Origin: Ahaetulla prasina
Lineage: Eukaryota > Chordata > Lepidosauria > Squamata > Colubridae
Length of the DNA stretch: 64,000 nucleotides
Direction: 5' to 3'
Assembly: GCF_028640845.1 (NCBI RefSeq)
Contig: NC_080540.1
Location: 170,201,752 to 170,265,751 of the forward strand
The position numbers were made by a program, and so were the translations under genes. Below the pieces are notes generated by a model. That model did not search any database. It worked only from the letters and a program-made list of their open reading frames with translations, and was not told the origin of the DNA. Every line of letters starts with the position of its first letter. The stretch's first letter is position 1. Of the stretch, positions 24,801 to 38,814 are shown one piece after another.

Positions 24801-27800
24801 ATGATGCTCGTACTGGTAGTAGTAGTAGTAGTAGTAGTAGTAGTATGGGCTCAATGGCACAACAGTCAGGTAACTTGCTCATCAAGAAGTAATGGGATAT
24901 TTCATCAAATGTTTGCTGAAATAAAGATATATTTTGTCTTAATGGAGTTGTCAATAAAATAATGAATTTAATTTAGTTATCAATAAAAGAATGAATTTAA
25001 TCTGGCAAGACCTGTTATTAACAAATCCACACAAATTCTGGTAATTGCCAAACTGTTTTCAAGGTGTTTTCAGATTTATCTCTGATCAATACAGAGTTTA
25101 AACTCACCTTATTTATTTCCCATATCGTGTGTATTAGCGTTTTCACAATGAAGGCCATGAATTTTATGAACTAATGTTCTTCCTGATTTTTCATTAAGGA
25201 GAGTAATAGGCTCCATTAGAGAAGCACACACCTCTTTCTTCAGTGCACAAATATTTATTTAAAGTCTTTAGTTCAGGGTTTGCATCTCCAGTGCTCATGA
25301 AACTTAGCTTAAAGCTTCTTGATAAAGCTTATCATGTTTCTCCATTGCTGAATCATACATGCTATCATGTAGAGCAGGGATGTGAAACTCAAGGCCCAGG
25401 GGCCAGATCCAGCCCACGGGGTGCTTAGATCTGGCCCATGGGGTTTCCGTGGAAACAGCAAAGGACCGGCCCACGGTGCCTCTGCCAGTGAAAACGGAGC
25501 TCGGGAGGGCCACAGGCAGCACTCCTGAGCTCTGTTTTCTCTGGCAGAGGGTTGCAGGAGGCTGTCGCAGCCAAAAACAGAGCTTGGGAGCTGGTTTTTG
25601 CTAGCAGAGCGCTTGGGCCCTTACAGGTGCCACCCTGGCCATCCCACCCTGGCCCCCAGGTCAAACACAACCCTAATGCGGCCCTCAATGAAATCGAGTT
25701 TGACACCCCTGATGCTTAGGGTTTTCTAAACAATTCCATAATTGTTTCCTACCAGTATGTATTCTATGACCAGGCAGGGCTCTCACCAATTCTTTCCTTT
25801 TTTCTGTGACCCCCACAATTTTAGCATAAATTTAATTTAATTTTGATAATAGTTCACTCTTTTTTCAGAACTTTATAGAGTTCAGGGCACTTGGTTTTCA
25901 GGTCACAGGGCTTTAGCGTTTAGCATTATGACCTGAAGGGCTTGTTTTTCAAGTATCAGCATTGTTGGAGCAGCTACAGATGTGGTATCTACAGTACACT
26001 TTTCAGGTACAAATACAAGCCAGATTTTTTTCTTTATTTACACCCATCAGTCCACCCATCAGATTAGACCAGGTCAAGAAGCAGTCACCATAAAGATTTC
26101 TGAAATGCTACCTAATTGTAGGATATATTAACAGAATCTTGAATGTCTGTTCATAATCTTCACTGCTCAATTTTAAAGGCAACAAGGTCAAGGCAGAACT
26201 AGAGTCTCTTTCTTTTTCAACTTTATCAAGGCTGAACAATCATTTCAAGACCAGAGCTAAATTCCTGCATCAAATAGCCATTGTATTGGTAGTTGATTTG
26301 AAAGAATCTCCCCAGAGATGTGTCCTCCCAAATGAAACCATGTCCAGAAGACTAGTTTCTGAGCTTCCTACATCTTGAGGGGTTGATCTAGCCATGAGTG
26401 TTTCAGTTGGAAGGCATCAAAAACCTTTTCAAATGATGTCTATGACAAAACTGTTCACGTTATACTGAGCAATTCCATCACAGTCTAATAAATAATCAAG
26501 GTAATGATTTTCATGCGTCAGATTCCTATTGCAAAAATGGCATTAATATGTTTCTCTTCATCCTGGTAATCCACTTTCCAGGAAGTGACAATATCCTCAT
26601 TCAGGAAAGCCATATTGGAAAAGGCCCCCATGAATAGAAGCAATAAGCCCTTTGAGGTAGTCGAGTCAAGAAACCAAAACCATGAGTACAAATATTATGT
26701 TTATTGTAAGATTACAGTAACAGAATCTTGCAGGTCTGAAACTACTTCTCCCCTTGCCTTGCCTTTTCAGAGAACTAAGGAGGGTCCCATCTGAGACACT
26801 TTTCTCTCCTCCCCATTCCTTCACTTCCCTGTGGGCTGATTTATTTCTTGTGTGATCTTTGCCTTTTCTAGGCTTTTCCTTCTGTTTCCCAAGGTTATTC
26901 TCACCATTACAGTTGATGATGACAATCTTCAACTCCCACTTAAGCAACCCCAAGGTCAATCTGTTTGCATCATGGGACAAAGGCAAGGCTTAATTGTTTG
27001 TAACAGGGGTCACCTAAACTTCAAATCTCCCTACAATATCTTCCTTTTTTTCTAAGAGTTAGTATCTTTCTGTCTATTATCCTATTAATAAAAGTCATGG
27101 CAAAGATCAACAGGAACTCAGCCAATTCCATTATCAGCATATCTTGATGGACTGAGCAGCTGTGGTTTGCTCTATCATATTTATCAGTCCTCTGCTTTTC
27201 TAGCTGACAAAGTCTCCTCTCCAGCCATCATCTTACAGCACAGAGGGTTTCATTCCACATTCCGGATTAAAGTAGAGCAGACGATTTCCAAAAAGACTAT
27301 GCCACTAAATGGAACTCCTTTACGGAAGAAAGGACGAAACAAGGCGGAATTTAGAGAGGCAATTGCAGAGAGCAGACATTGAAACAAGCATGAGAAAGAA
27401 ACATAAAATAACTCTGCCTTGAATTTGTTTACTATGAGACAAACCTGGACAGGCTTTTAAGATTCTCTTACTAAGGACCAGAACAATAAAGTAGCGTTAC
27501 TGGAATTCCTCCATTGTGTCTTTCTTGACTTAGTCTTCCTCAGAGGGCTGAGAGAAACAGAAGTTTAATCCCATGCAATATTAGATCCATCACAATTTAG
27601 CCCTTGACTTATTTTTCAACAAGGGTATATTTTGCAATCATATTCTCTTTTTTCCCCCTTCATTAGCAATTTTCTGTTAGGCCACTTTATGATTTGCTAA
27701 ATGAAAAATGGGTGCTTAGATTTATTCTACAGTATGCCAGAAACATTCATCAATCTATGAACAATCAGCACTTTATAGGAGATACCTAAAACGTTCACAT

Positions 27801-30800
27801 TTTCTAGGTTACAGCAGATGAACGACCATCCATAAATAGGGCAAGATGCAGCCATCAGTTTTATTGGCATGTAAATATTTGGTAAGAATGATGGGAATGG
27901 AAGCAAGAAATAAATTGTTGTGGAATAAAAGCCTGCATAAAATAATTTAGCCATCCACTTTATTTTTGCATAGATGACCTCCATGTTAGAGTTGCAATCA
28001 TTTATTCTTTCAATAAACAAAAGTGTTCCCTGTGGAATTTAAGATTCTCTTACTAAAAGTAAGGAAGCTGCCTTCGTTTAGGAGTTCAGAGCTGCAATGC
28101 TGGCCATTGAACTCTCAGCAAGCTGAGGCTACTTAGGCATGTACACTCATTGCTGTAAAATGAAAATCCATTTGGGAGCCAGAAATCTGAAAAAGAAGCT
28201 TTCCTGATGCTTTCTCTTTGTGAGGAGTGACTACAAAGCATATTGTTCAAAATGATATTCTCCACATGGAATCTGAAGTGCAGTTACATGACGAACAGAT
28301 CAACACATGTAGTCTGCTATACTAGCCCATCCTGTTTCATGTGCAAATCTAGTACTCCCTACCATGCTGAATGGGATTTTGTATTGATTTTGCATTTTTA
28401 ACAGTGGCAGTATTTTAAATTGTGCCGTGTTTTGATGATAACCATTCAGTGATGCCTTCCTGGTTCATTGTTCCTGCTTTCTAAAGACAGTATTTGCTCT
28501 AAATATCCCAAGAATGATAACAGGTAACCAGTAACATTTTTAGGAGGATATCTGGCAGAATCTCAATTCTCAACTTTATGTTTGCCAAGCAGTTCTCCAT
28601 TTCTCTGCCCAAAATGATAACAGGGGAAAAAAGAGAGCCTCTTCTATGTGCCATGCCCAGCTGCCATCTCAGCATTTGAATGAAGAGCATGAAGAAGGTA
28701 ATGTGCAAACGCCATTGGATGCTCTGCTTGGACCGAGGCATGAGGTTGAGGAATGAGATAATGGGTCCAGTGGGACTATCTTCAGCTGGAAATAGATTGT
28801 AGAACTAGGTCAAAGGAGCATGAGAGATGGGAAGGAAATGGAACTTTTCTGAGGACAGTAATTCTATATTCCCATCTCTCTGTTGGGACCAGAAAGAATT
28901 TAATGGAAAAGATTGGATGACAGCTACATACTGTGGTCTGCTAGATGGCCATTACGACTTTACTTCCTTCCTTTCTTTTCCATGCCTTGCAAAGAATACA
29001 ACACTTTCTTCACTACCCCCACCCCACCCCCAACCTTCTACCATGAGTCAGGACAAGTTGCAGTTTGTTGCCAGACACGGAGGGGGAATAACTTGCTGCA
29101 GCTTCTTTCCCAGTATTCTCAAGGGTGGCAGGCATGAGTGTGGGATGTCTTCTGATCTGTTCCAGTTAAGTTCTGCGTGCAGGCTACAACTAGAGGTCAA
29201 TCATTTAAGAAAAGGTTTTGAGCGAAATTTTTCAAGTAAAACAAAACGGCTGCAAGCAGTTATTCTCCAGATCTAATTCTGGGAGGTGGGAGATATGTTT
29301 TCCTAACAAACTGCCATTGATTATTCTTTTTAATCACACTGAGGGGTCAAGTAACCAACATACGAGATGTGTAGGATGTAGAAGCCCTTCTGTTGGTATC
29401 CATCCTAAGAAAAGTACATGGGAGGCTGATCCAAGCTGAGATTATTGAGTGCAGAGTGGAGGAGGGTAATCTGATCTTCTCCCAACAGCTCCAACATTTA
29501 TTTATTTGTTTGTTTGTTTGATTATTTATTTATTTATTGGCTGCCCATCTTTCCATAGGGTAACTCTGTTTATGTAACTGTTAACATACACAGTGAAAAC
29601 ATAAAAAGTTTTGTGTACATAAAACATATATAAGTTCCAGCAACCAGTGAGTGAATACAGAAACTTTTAAAAGCAAATTTGGTACCAGTGGTTGTCTTTT
29701 AAAATGCGGCTGCATGTATGTGCGTGAAAGAGGAAAGGTGCTTTATTATGTTTTCAGACATCCTATTTTAAATAATGTTCCTTAAATTTTTGTTTTCCAA
29801 AGTGTTACCTTGTAGCTTGTTGAAGCTAAAAGCCAACACATGCTGACCGGTTCAAAGTTGACTCAACCTTCCATCCTTCAGTAAAATGGGGATCCAGATT
29901 GTTGGGGGCAATAGGCTGACCTTTATAAACCACCCAGAGTGTGCTATAAAGCAGGGGTCTCCAACCTTGGCAACTTTAAGACTTGTGGACTTCAATTCCC
30001 AGAAGCAAAGCTGTCTGAGGAATTCTGGGAGTTGAAGTCCACAAGTCTTAAAGTTGCCAAGGTTGGAGACCCCTGCTATAAAGCACTATGGAGCAGTAAA
30101 TAAGTCTAAGTGCTATTGCTGTTGTTGAAGGATGCTAGATTGAAGAAAAATGCTATATACACTTTTTGCTATATACACTGTTTTTGCATGTATGTGCATG
30201 GGCACATGTGCCTTTGAGTCAGTATAATTCCTGGTGGCTTCCTGGATAGGCCCCTGTAGTTTTTTGGGGCAAGATTTCAGACGTGGTTTGCCCTGGCCTC
30301 CTTCCTAGGGCCAATAGTGACTGACTGGGTCCCCCAGTTGGTTTTGTGGTGAAGGTAGGAACTCAGCTCACACTCTAATATAAGGGTTCAAATATTTTTA
30401 TTAGTTTATCAAAATATAAAATAAAAATGAAGATAGTGGGAAATTAAAGGAGGAAAGGGGGAAGAGAGAAAAGTGTAGGATGAAGGGAAAAAGAAAAGCA
30501 TTGACTTCTGGCTCCTTTTGGTGCAGTTGAATAAGGTAATAACATAAAACCTCAATGTTTTACTTTCATATGCTAATATATACCGTATTTTTCAGACTAT
30601 AAAACGAACAGTTTTTGGGGAGGAAAAACGCTGATTGGAGGTGAATTGCCCTCCTGGAATATCCCCAATCAGCTGTTCCCAGAGGTGAACTTTAGCAACA
30701 GGTTCATTGGTTGTGAGCTCTGTGCCTTGCTTTTTTTTCAGCTTCTGAAACCTCCCTTTCAGAGGCTGGGCATGGCTACATTTGGACTATAAGACGCAGC

Positions 30801-33800
30801 CAGATTTTCACTCTCTTTTTTGGGGTAAAAAGGTGCATCTTATATGCTGAAAAATATGGTACTAGCCATTTCTATAACAACAAACCTAGCTAATCAGCAA
30901 AACCAAAAATCAAAGTTTCATTCCCCACCCCCACCCCACCTCAAGCACAAAGTCCCTTCACTCTTCATTAGACAGTGGAGCTGATTTTAAATTCTGCACA
31001 AGCAACTCAGCGTGAGGCTGATCATTCAAAATGTTTTGCATCTGGAAGATGGCAATGTATTTAAGGCCCCAAGTTTGCTGAAGTATTCTGTCACATAGGG
31101 GAAGGGAAATACTTTTGATGGAGAGTCCTCGTTTATTGATAAAATGTCATCCATTATCTAAGAAAGGAAAGGATTTTGCAGCCAGAATCAGAGACCCAAG
31201 AGCATTCTTGGCTTGTATTATATTTTGAGAGAGAAAGAAGCAAGAAACAACTGGTAAACGATGAGCTTTACTTGTCGCTAGATAATTTTTCTTGGCATTT
31301 ATTAGTGGAGGAATATATAAGAAAGATGTGGAAGAATCTTTTTGTACACATATACCTACACATATGAATGAACAAATAGTCTGAGATATGAATGTACCAG
31401 GGTGGACAACATGATGCTTATGGCAAGAACGTGCCTGCAAATCACACTCTTGGTGTCCAATAAGCTCTGTGGCCTATCTGACTTTTATTTTTTTTAGGTT
31501 CTTTAATTTTTTTAAAAAAATCGGGAAGCTATCAAGCATCAGACCAAAGCACCAGCCTTCAACACTACTGGGATTCTTAGAAATAAAAAAAAATGATGGA
31601 TGGCTGAAGTTTAGTGATTCAGGAAGAAGGAGGAGGTGCAACAGTGGCAGCAGTGAAAGGGATTTTTGGAATGTTAAATGAGAAGATGGAGAGCAACCTC
31701 ACAGGTCTGTCTTCCAGTAAATGCATGTCCCTAATTGGTCACATACCTCTGGCAATCACTTTATGAATGATCAAATCCTCAATTGCTAATTTTTAATGAG
31801 AGTGACCAGAACATTATCTCAGAATTACAAATGTTGCCATCAGCTCTTAAAGATTCTCTAGCCATGCTTTATAGAAATAGGCATGAAACTTTCTGGTCAC
31901 AGTCTATTAGTAATACTTAATATATAGAATGGGATTTTTTCACCAGCCTTCTCATTGACAGATTCCTAATTATTAGCATGTGTGGCTGAAATTTGCACTC
32001 CTGGAAGATGTTTGCTATTCAATTAAGTGTGCTTCATTGGACACCTAGAAATGAAGGCCAACAGCCAGAGGATTTGAGACGGGTTTGCCAGTAGTATTGG
32101 GGAAGTCTTATTTAACTGTGTTTTACTTAACATTCCTTTCATTCTACATCTGCAGTGGAGCAGCCATATGGATTAGGCTGAAGGAGGATGGGCCAGGGCC
32201 AGGAATGCTGGTTGGGAAGGTGCTTAGACTAGCAATGTGTTGTTTTATATTCCACACTGCAATCACTGCTGGGGATGCCTACAGATTGGGGTCACAGCCA
32301 AAGCTTGAAAGAATTAACTTGGCAAAATAAGATTCCTAGGCTGGTTTTGACTTCACTAGGCATGAGAGGATGTGCTACCATTCATTGGATCAGGCCAGAA
32401 TACAAACTGCTGTACATCATCCTTGTCTTGCCAAGGATGGCAATCTTGTGTTCCTAACAGTGGTGAAATCTAAATGTCTTTCCTACCGGTTCTGTGGGCA
32501 TGGCTTGGTGGGCATGGCTTGGCCGTGGTGGGTCATGTGAGTGGGTGGGCGTGGCTATGTAACGATGTGCCTGGGGGATCAAAAGACAGAAAGTCACTAA
32601 CAATGTCCTGCTGGAGCAGGGCTAGACTACATGACCTCAAGGTCCCTTCCAGCTATAGATTATTCTCGGAAGCTGTGTCTAGTGCCAGTCCTTCCTCCCT
32701 CCCTCCCTCCCTCCCTCCCTCCCTCCCTCCTTTCTTTCTTTCTCTCTTTCTCTCACTCTCTCTCTCAAAAATGAACCCCCCCACCCCTGTTTTTTGCCTA
32801 TACCCCCCGTTTTTTGCCTAGTAGCCTTCAGGGAAGCCTGCTAGGAGCAAAAATGGACTCCCCCCACCCTTGTAAAAAAAAAAGGCTCCGGCGATTGCGC
32901 GCCACAGCTGTGATTGTCAGAGCCTTTTTTTTTACCTTTTAAAAGCATTTTTTAACTACCAGCTTGGGCGAATAGGTTGTAAAAAATGCTTTTAAAAGTT
33001 AAAAAAAAGTCTCTGACAATCACAGCTGTGGCGCACAATCATCAGAGCCTTTTTTTTACCTTTTAAAAGCAGAAAGTAAAAACACCCGGGCTGGTGGGTG
33101 GAGCCTCACGCCGCCATCACTACTGGTTCTCCGAACCATCTGTCACAATCGCTATCAGATCGTCCGATCCAGTCTGAACCTGGAGCATTTCACCCCTGGT
33201 TCCCAAGGCAAGGGCCAATCTTTGTAGTTGGGCTGCACATTTTTAAGTATATAATGGCCAGTGACCACATAGAGCTGGATAGTGCTTTCATTCTAATGAG
33301 AAAATTAATTTCAAAAAGATCTGAGATTTGCATTTTTCAGGTATCAAATATACCTGGGTTTTGCAGATTTTATTATATGTTGACTCATTCAAGAGCTTAG
33401 CACATCTTTAAAAACCTTTGTTCTGGAAAGACAGGAAGAAGATGTGTTGATCTTTTCCCCCATCCGTTCCATGTATATTTTAAGGTGTTCTTACAGAGTG
33501 TGATTATTTGTCATGAAATAAAATATAGTGAAGGTGACAACTTGAGTTTTAAGGGGCATAATTCTTGGAAGCTAAGGGTATGTGACATTGTTTAAGTACC
33601 AGATACATTTCCCCCCTTACTGTATCTGGCAAACTGATATTCCCTGAGCTGAGCCTATACAAGACATCAAACCATCTTTGGGTTGGAAGGATTTTGGAAG
33701 AATTCAGGTGAGGATATGATAACTTTGTTTGCAACTAATTGGCTGTCTCATTCATCTTTTCCAACAGATCTGTCTATTGATAGAATTGATTTCCCTTGAA

Positions 33801-36800
33801 TGTCTGCACCTGAGCAAATAAATAAAAATTATTTCAAAGATTTTGTATTCAGTGGATAAATATACATTATTTCAGGCTATGCTTCACTGCTACAGTATAT
33901 TCGCCTTGGAACGACTGCACTGAATATACCTGCTTGGAGAAACAGGGAAAAGCATACAAAAACGTTACATATAACAGCAGCATAGTTTTGCCTTGTAGGC
34001 ACCCCTTGTGATTTTCCTTTCAGTGTCTCTTTTTTTGCCCAGGCAATTTGTGTTCAACTGTATCTTAATAGTGATGAGAGATAGTAGTTCTATTAGAGCT
34101 GATAGGGATTTTCCCATTATTTTCAAACACATCTTGTTGCCTCGGGTGAAACAGGCTTCGCAAAAAGGGAAAAGCGGCAAGCTGGAAAACATGAGCCGTC
34201 CTTATTTTTCTTTGCTGTGAGGCTGGGATGGACTGTGTCCTGTGCTTCTCTTCCAGATGGCCTTGTGGATGTGCTCCAGGCGTTCGGTGTGCGCGAGGGC
34301 AAGAATGGGGTCACTATCGCTGCTGGGATCTGCACTCAGAGGGATGGATCGGAGGAAACTGACCTGGCCTTCCGCCTGGAGAATCAGACTCATTTCATTA
34401 CCCCCACCAGGCAGCTCTTCCCTGGTAATGTAAAGCAATCTATCTATGTGGATCTGCATAGTTAGTCGAAACCCCAAAGCTGGTTTACATACATATCTGA
34501 GGGCCTCATCACTTGCACCTGTTCAAAATGATTTCTCAAATTGCAGAAGACAGATGTCTTCCAAAACTTGCTTCCCAAAATTGCAAAAAGCTGAGTACAA
34601 ATGCATGCATTGTATGTGGCCATATGGAAAACTAGGACCGGCTTGAAATGAAATGGGAACCTTTTTAAACAACTTCAGCACTAAATGCTTCAGGGACTCA
34701 GGACTACTAGGAAATGTGTAGAGCGCTCAAACTGGTGAAAGGGGGGAGCATTTGGGAATGGGTTAAAATGCTTGTTTGGTTCCTGGTTCTGTTGATTTCT
34801 CAGGATGCATTATCTCCTCCTCTTGCAGATGGCCACTTCCCAGTGGACTTTTCAATATTAGCCACAATGAGAGCACTCAAAGGCAGCCAATCTTTTTTGT
34901 TTTCCCTGTATGATGAACGTGGCGTACAGCAGCTTGGTGTAGAGATTGGACGTTCCCCCGCCTTTCTCTATGAAGACCAGCTGGGTCTCCCAGCGCCTGA
35001 GGACTATCCTCATTTTCACAGAGTCAACTTGGCTGATGGCAAGTGAGTTGGGATATTGGGGTAGGGGGGAAAAATAGAAGAAAGCTATTTAGAAATGGTT
35101 ATCTTCTCACATAAATGTGGACATGACTGAAATATTATTTGGTTTGAGTGCTTTTTTAAAATAGGATTACTTTTTCAGTAAAAGGGATGCGTAACAGGTT
35201 CTTTGTTGTGACAGATTGAGGCAATATTTACACACACACACACACACACACATTCAAACACAGATACATCAACACTTTTGATTTTAATGCCAGGATTAAG
35301 GATGCCAAAATCTCAACAATTGTAGTTTGCAAAAGCTACTCCTGTAAAGTACAGCTTCTTCGGTAGTTAGGAAAGAGCAACTACTAAACAAAGTTGAGAC
35401 TATAATGTCTAAGATGGTTTAATAGAACTAAAATTGTGTGATCAAAGCATAACTTTTCCCTTCTTACATGCATCCATGTTCATCGAACTGATGTCATTGT
35501 TAAATATATTATATTGATGATCAAAGCACTACAAGAAAATCAAATGCTACTGGTACTTTTTCTTTAAAAAAAAAACTATTTTTGGTGCCTTTAATATGCT
35601 CAGAACAGCTCTCTTGTTCTGGCACCTTCTAGATATGTTAAGCACAATTTCCTTACTCCTCAGTCAGCATGAGGATTGTAGCCTTACACAGCCGGAGATT
35701 AGAAGTAGGGGGAAAATGGCATAGACTAGTGGGCTTGATTTATGTCAGAGCTGTTTTCAACGCTGCCCTCCTGGGCAGGAATTATACTGAGTAACCTTAG
35801 CAAGTTTTTTTCCTCATCCAGCTCTCAGCCCACACATGGGGTAATTGTGGCAATATATTAATGAAAACCTTCTAAAAGTTGCAGAAAAGTTTAATGACTG
35901 GCTTCTTCCTCTACAGCATGGGTGTCAAACTCGCGGTGTCACATTGCTGTCACATGATGTTTCACAACGTTTTTCCCATTCGTGGAATTGGGTGGGCGTG
36001 GCCTGCATGTGACGCATTCAGCCCGCGGCCACCAGTTTGACACACCTGCTATTAACTTTTTTTCTTAGTGACCAGATCTGTGATTGACCATAACCCTTGC
36101 TCCTGCTTTCAGTTGATATGTAAAATAGTTTATAGAAAAAATATTATAGGCTAATATTATAGGCTAATAAAAATATTATTCTCTAAAACTCTCAAGTTCC
36201 ACTGGGAAGAGTAAAATCTTGTGACTTTTGGTCACGAGATTTTCAGACACTTTTTAAAAGCTGTTAAGTTGGAGGTGGGTTCATGTATTCTATATTGTCC
36301 CAAAGTACCACAGTGCTAATCCTTGGCTTTTCATGAAATCTAGTGGTTCACATAAAGGAAAAGGATGGAACCTGTAAAAAATATTTGGCAGTCTTGCATG
36401 TTAACAAAACTCACTGAACTGCCAGCTGAAAGTAAGATTTATCTGTGATAATTCCAAAAACAAGTTTTATTGCACTATTAATGGAAAGGCATTCTGCAGT
36501 TATTTTCTTCTATAATATGAATGAATGAATGAATGCAGTAAGGAAGTAAGAGTTCTTGGGAGGATTACAACTGGAAGATACAATTTATTTTGTGAATAAG
36601 GCAGAAGGATTGCACAATAATAAACTCATCTGGATCTATCTCTGAAGTTCCTAAGCTAATTCTGCCTTGTCCCACTAAGTTGCTTAACTCTACTGTCTTT
36701 TACCAGATGGCACCGCATTGCTCTAAGTGTGAAAGGTGAAAGTGTATCTTTGAGCATTGACTGTGAAGATGCTATAACATTACCCCTGAAGCGAAGCAAG

Positions 36801-38770
36801 CAGCCAGTTGTCAGTATTGATGGGGTCACCTTGCTTGGGGCACGTCGGCCAGATGAAGACATTTTTGAGGTAGGAAAAATTATTCACAAATCTCAAATCA
36901 TTTTTCCCATTCCAAAGAAAATATCAATCAGTTACACTGCTGAAACTATCTTATACATGTCTCCTTGCTGATTCTAATGATGTTAGAGTACAAATTCTCC
37001 CCACCCAGAGGTGGGCTGCAGTTTGAACCAGTTCGGGTGAACTGGTTGTTAAGATTCTGTGCATTTCGGTGAACTGGCAAATCCCACCAGTAGCTGGCCC
37101 CACCCACCCTGCCCAGTCACTCCTCATCTTGCCCATTTGCCCGGTCTAGCTGCTGTTGCTCTCTGTCTGGCTCCCTTACTTGCCTTGACCACACAGTCTC
37201 TGCAGGCCGGCCAGCTTGCCTGCCTTTGCCTCCATGGCAGAAGTCTCCCCATGGTCCTGCTGAGAGGCCCTCATCTGCCTGGGTAAGCCTGCGAGCAAGG
37301 CCTGAGCCTAGCTGCCTCCCATGTGGCCCAGCCAGCTTGCTTGTCTTCCACCGGAGCCTACCATGTGGTGGTCATGGCCCAACTCTCTGCCTCAACTGCC
37401 TTCCTTTGCCTATCTCTGCTCTTCCTCACTCGCCTAGACTAGACTTGCCCAGCTGCCTTCTGCTGCTCTCACCCACTCCAGCATCAGAAGCCTCGAGGCA
37501 GAGGTAAGCACAGCCAGGTACCCCCTCAAGGAAACGGGGCTAGGAAGGGTGCTCATCTCCAAAGCCTCCTGTTTCTCTTGCCCTCCACCTCCTACTACTT
37601 CTCTCAGCCTTAATCCGTTTCTCTCTCACTTTGCCTCCTATTGTTTCTCTCCCTCTGCTTCCTACCACTTCTTGAGGTCTGAGGCAAAGCACCTGGTCTG
37701 GGCGCGCAGCCCTCCATGACAGAGCCCTTCCTGGGGAGCAAAGCCTTGGACAACCTGATCTGTCCCAAAGGCCTTGAGGAGCTCCAGATTTTCCACACTG
37801 GCCAGAGTGCCTGAGTGCCCTGGCCTTCACAGATCCCAATGGGGTCAGCACCCAGCAATGGTTGCACTCCAGGAGGGCGGACGGATGTCCTGGGACTGCA
37901 CATGCACACCACAGTGGAGCAGCAGTCATGGCCCCAGCGTGGCATCTCCCCCGAGGGCTGCCCACCATCAGCCTTACCTTTGCAGGCAGTTGTGTGCTGG
38001 CCCCATTGGGACCTGAAAGGTCTAAAGCTCTGGAAGGTAAGGCTGACGCTGACAATGGGTAAGGGAGACCCGCTGCACTCGGCCAAAGAGCTGTCTTTTG
38101 GGCCTGGCATGCTCGGCTTCCACAGGTCTGCTGGGCAACTGCCACCTGTTCGCCTTTGCCTCAGGTCCTACATCCAGCTCATGACAGTGGACGCGCCGCT
38201 TTCGGGCCTTGCTGGCAGGCAGGTGGGCAGGTGGCCCTCGGGAGAGATGCACACTGGGGCCAAGACTGCTGCTCTGCTGCAGTGCACATGTGCAGACCTG
38301 GGACATTCGCCCACCCTCCTGGAGCACCATCTCTGCCGCCACTCTGGAGCTCGCCTTCCCCCGCCACCACTCTGGAGCTCCACTTCTGCCTTCCGCCGCT
38401 GCTGCCCTGCAGCTCCACATCTGCCTTCCGCTGCTGCCGCCACTACTTTGAAGCTCACCTTCTGCCACAGCTGCTGCTGGTCTGGAGCTCGCCTTTGGGA
38501 TGGATCAGTTTGTCCAAGCCATGCTTTACTCCCTAGGAAGGGCTCCATCATGGAGTGCTGTGTGCCCAGACCACGTGCTTTCTCTCAGGCCTCCCACCTT
38601 GCATGGGGTGGTGGGAGGAGGAAGTGTGCAGCTGGGAAGATTGCCTGCAGTTCTTGCAGCCAAAGTTGGGTTGAACTATAAGACCTCCAAGGTAGCTTCT
38701 TCTAGCCTATGATTCTAAAGTCTCCAAGTCAAGGGAATTTGCTTAAATTGAGTGTGTAAGTGTGAGTGAG

Positions 38771-38814
<44 letters not shown>

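Noticed and set aside
28827..29276. Open frame of 149 codons (+)
   Set aside because: No recognisable domain or family pattern, no promoter or splice support; consistent with chance in intron 1.
37815..38681. Open frame of 288 codons (+), and 201- and 166-codon frames on the - strand
   Set aside because: They overlap each other in a GC-rich inverted repeat within a transposon. The composition is Ala/Pro/Cys/Ser-rich without domains, and no splice or start context supports them.
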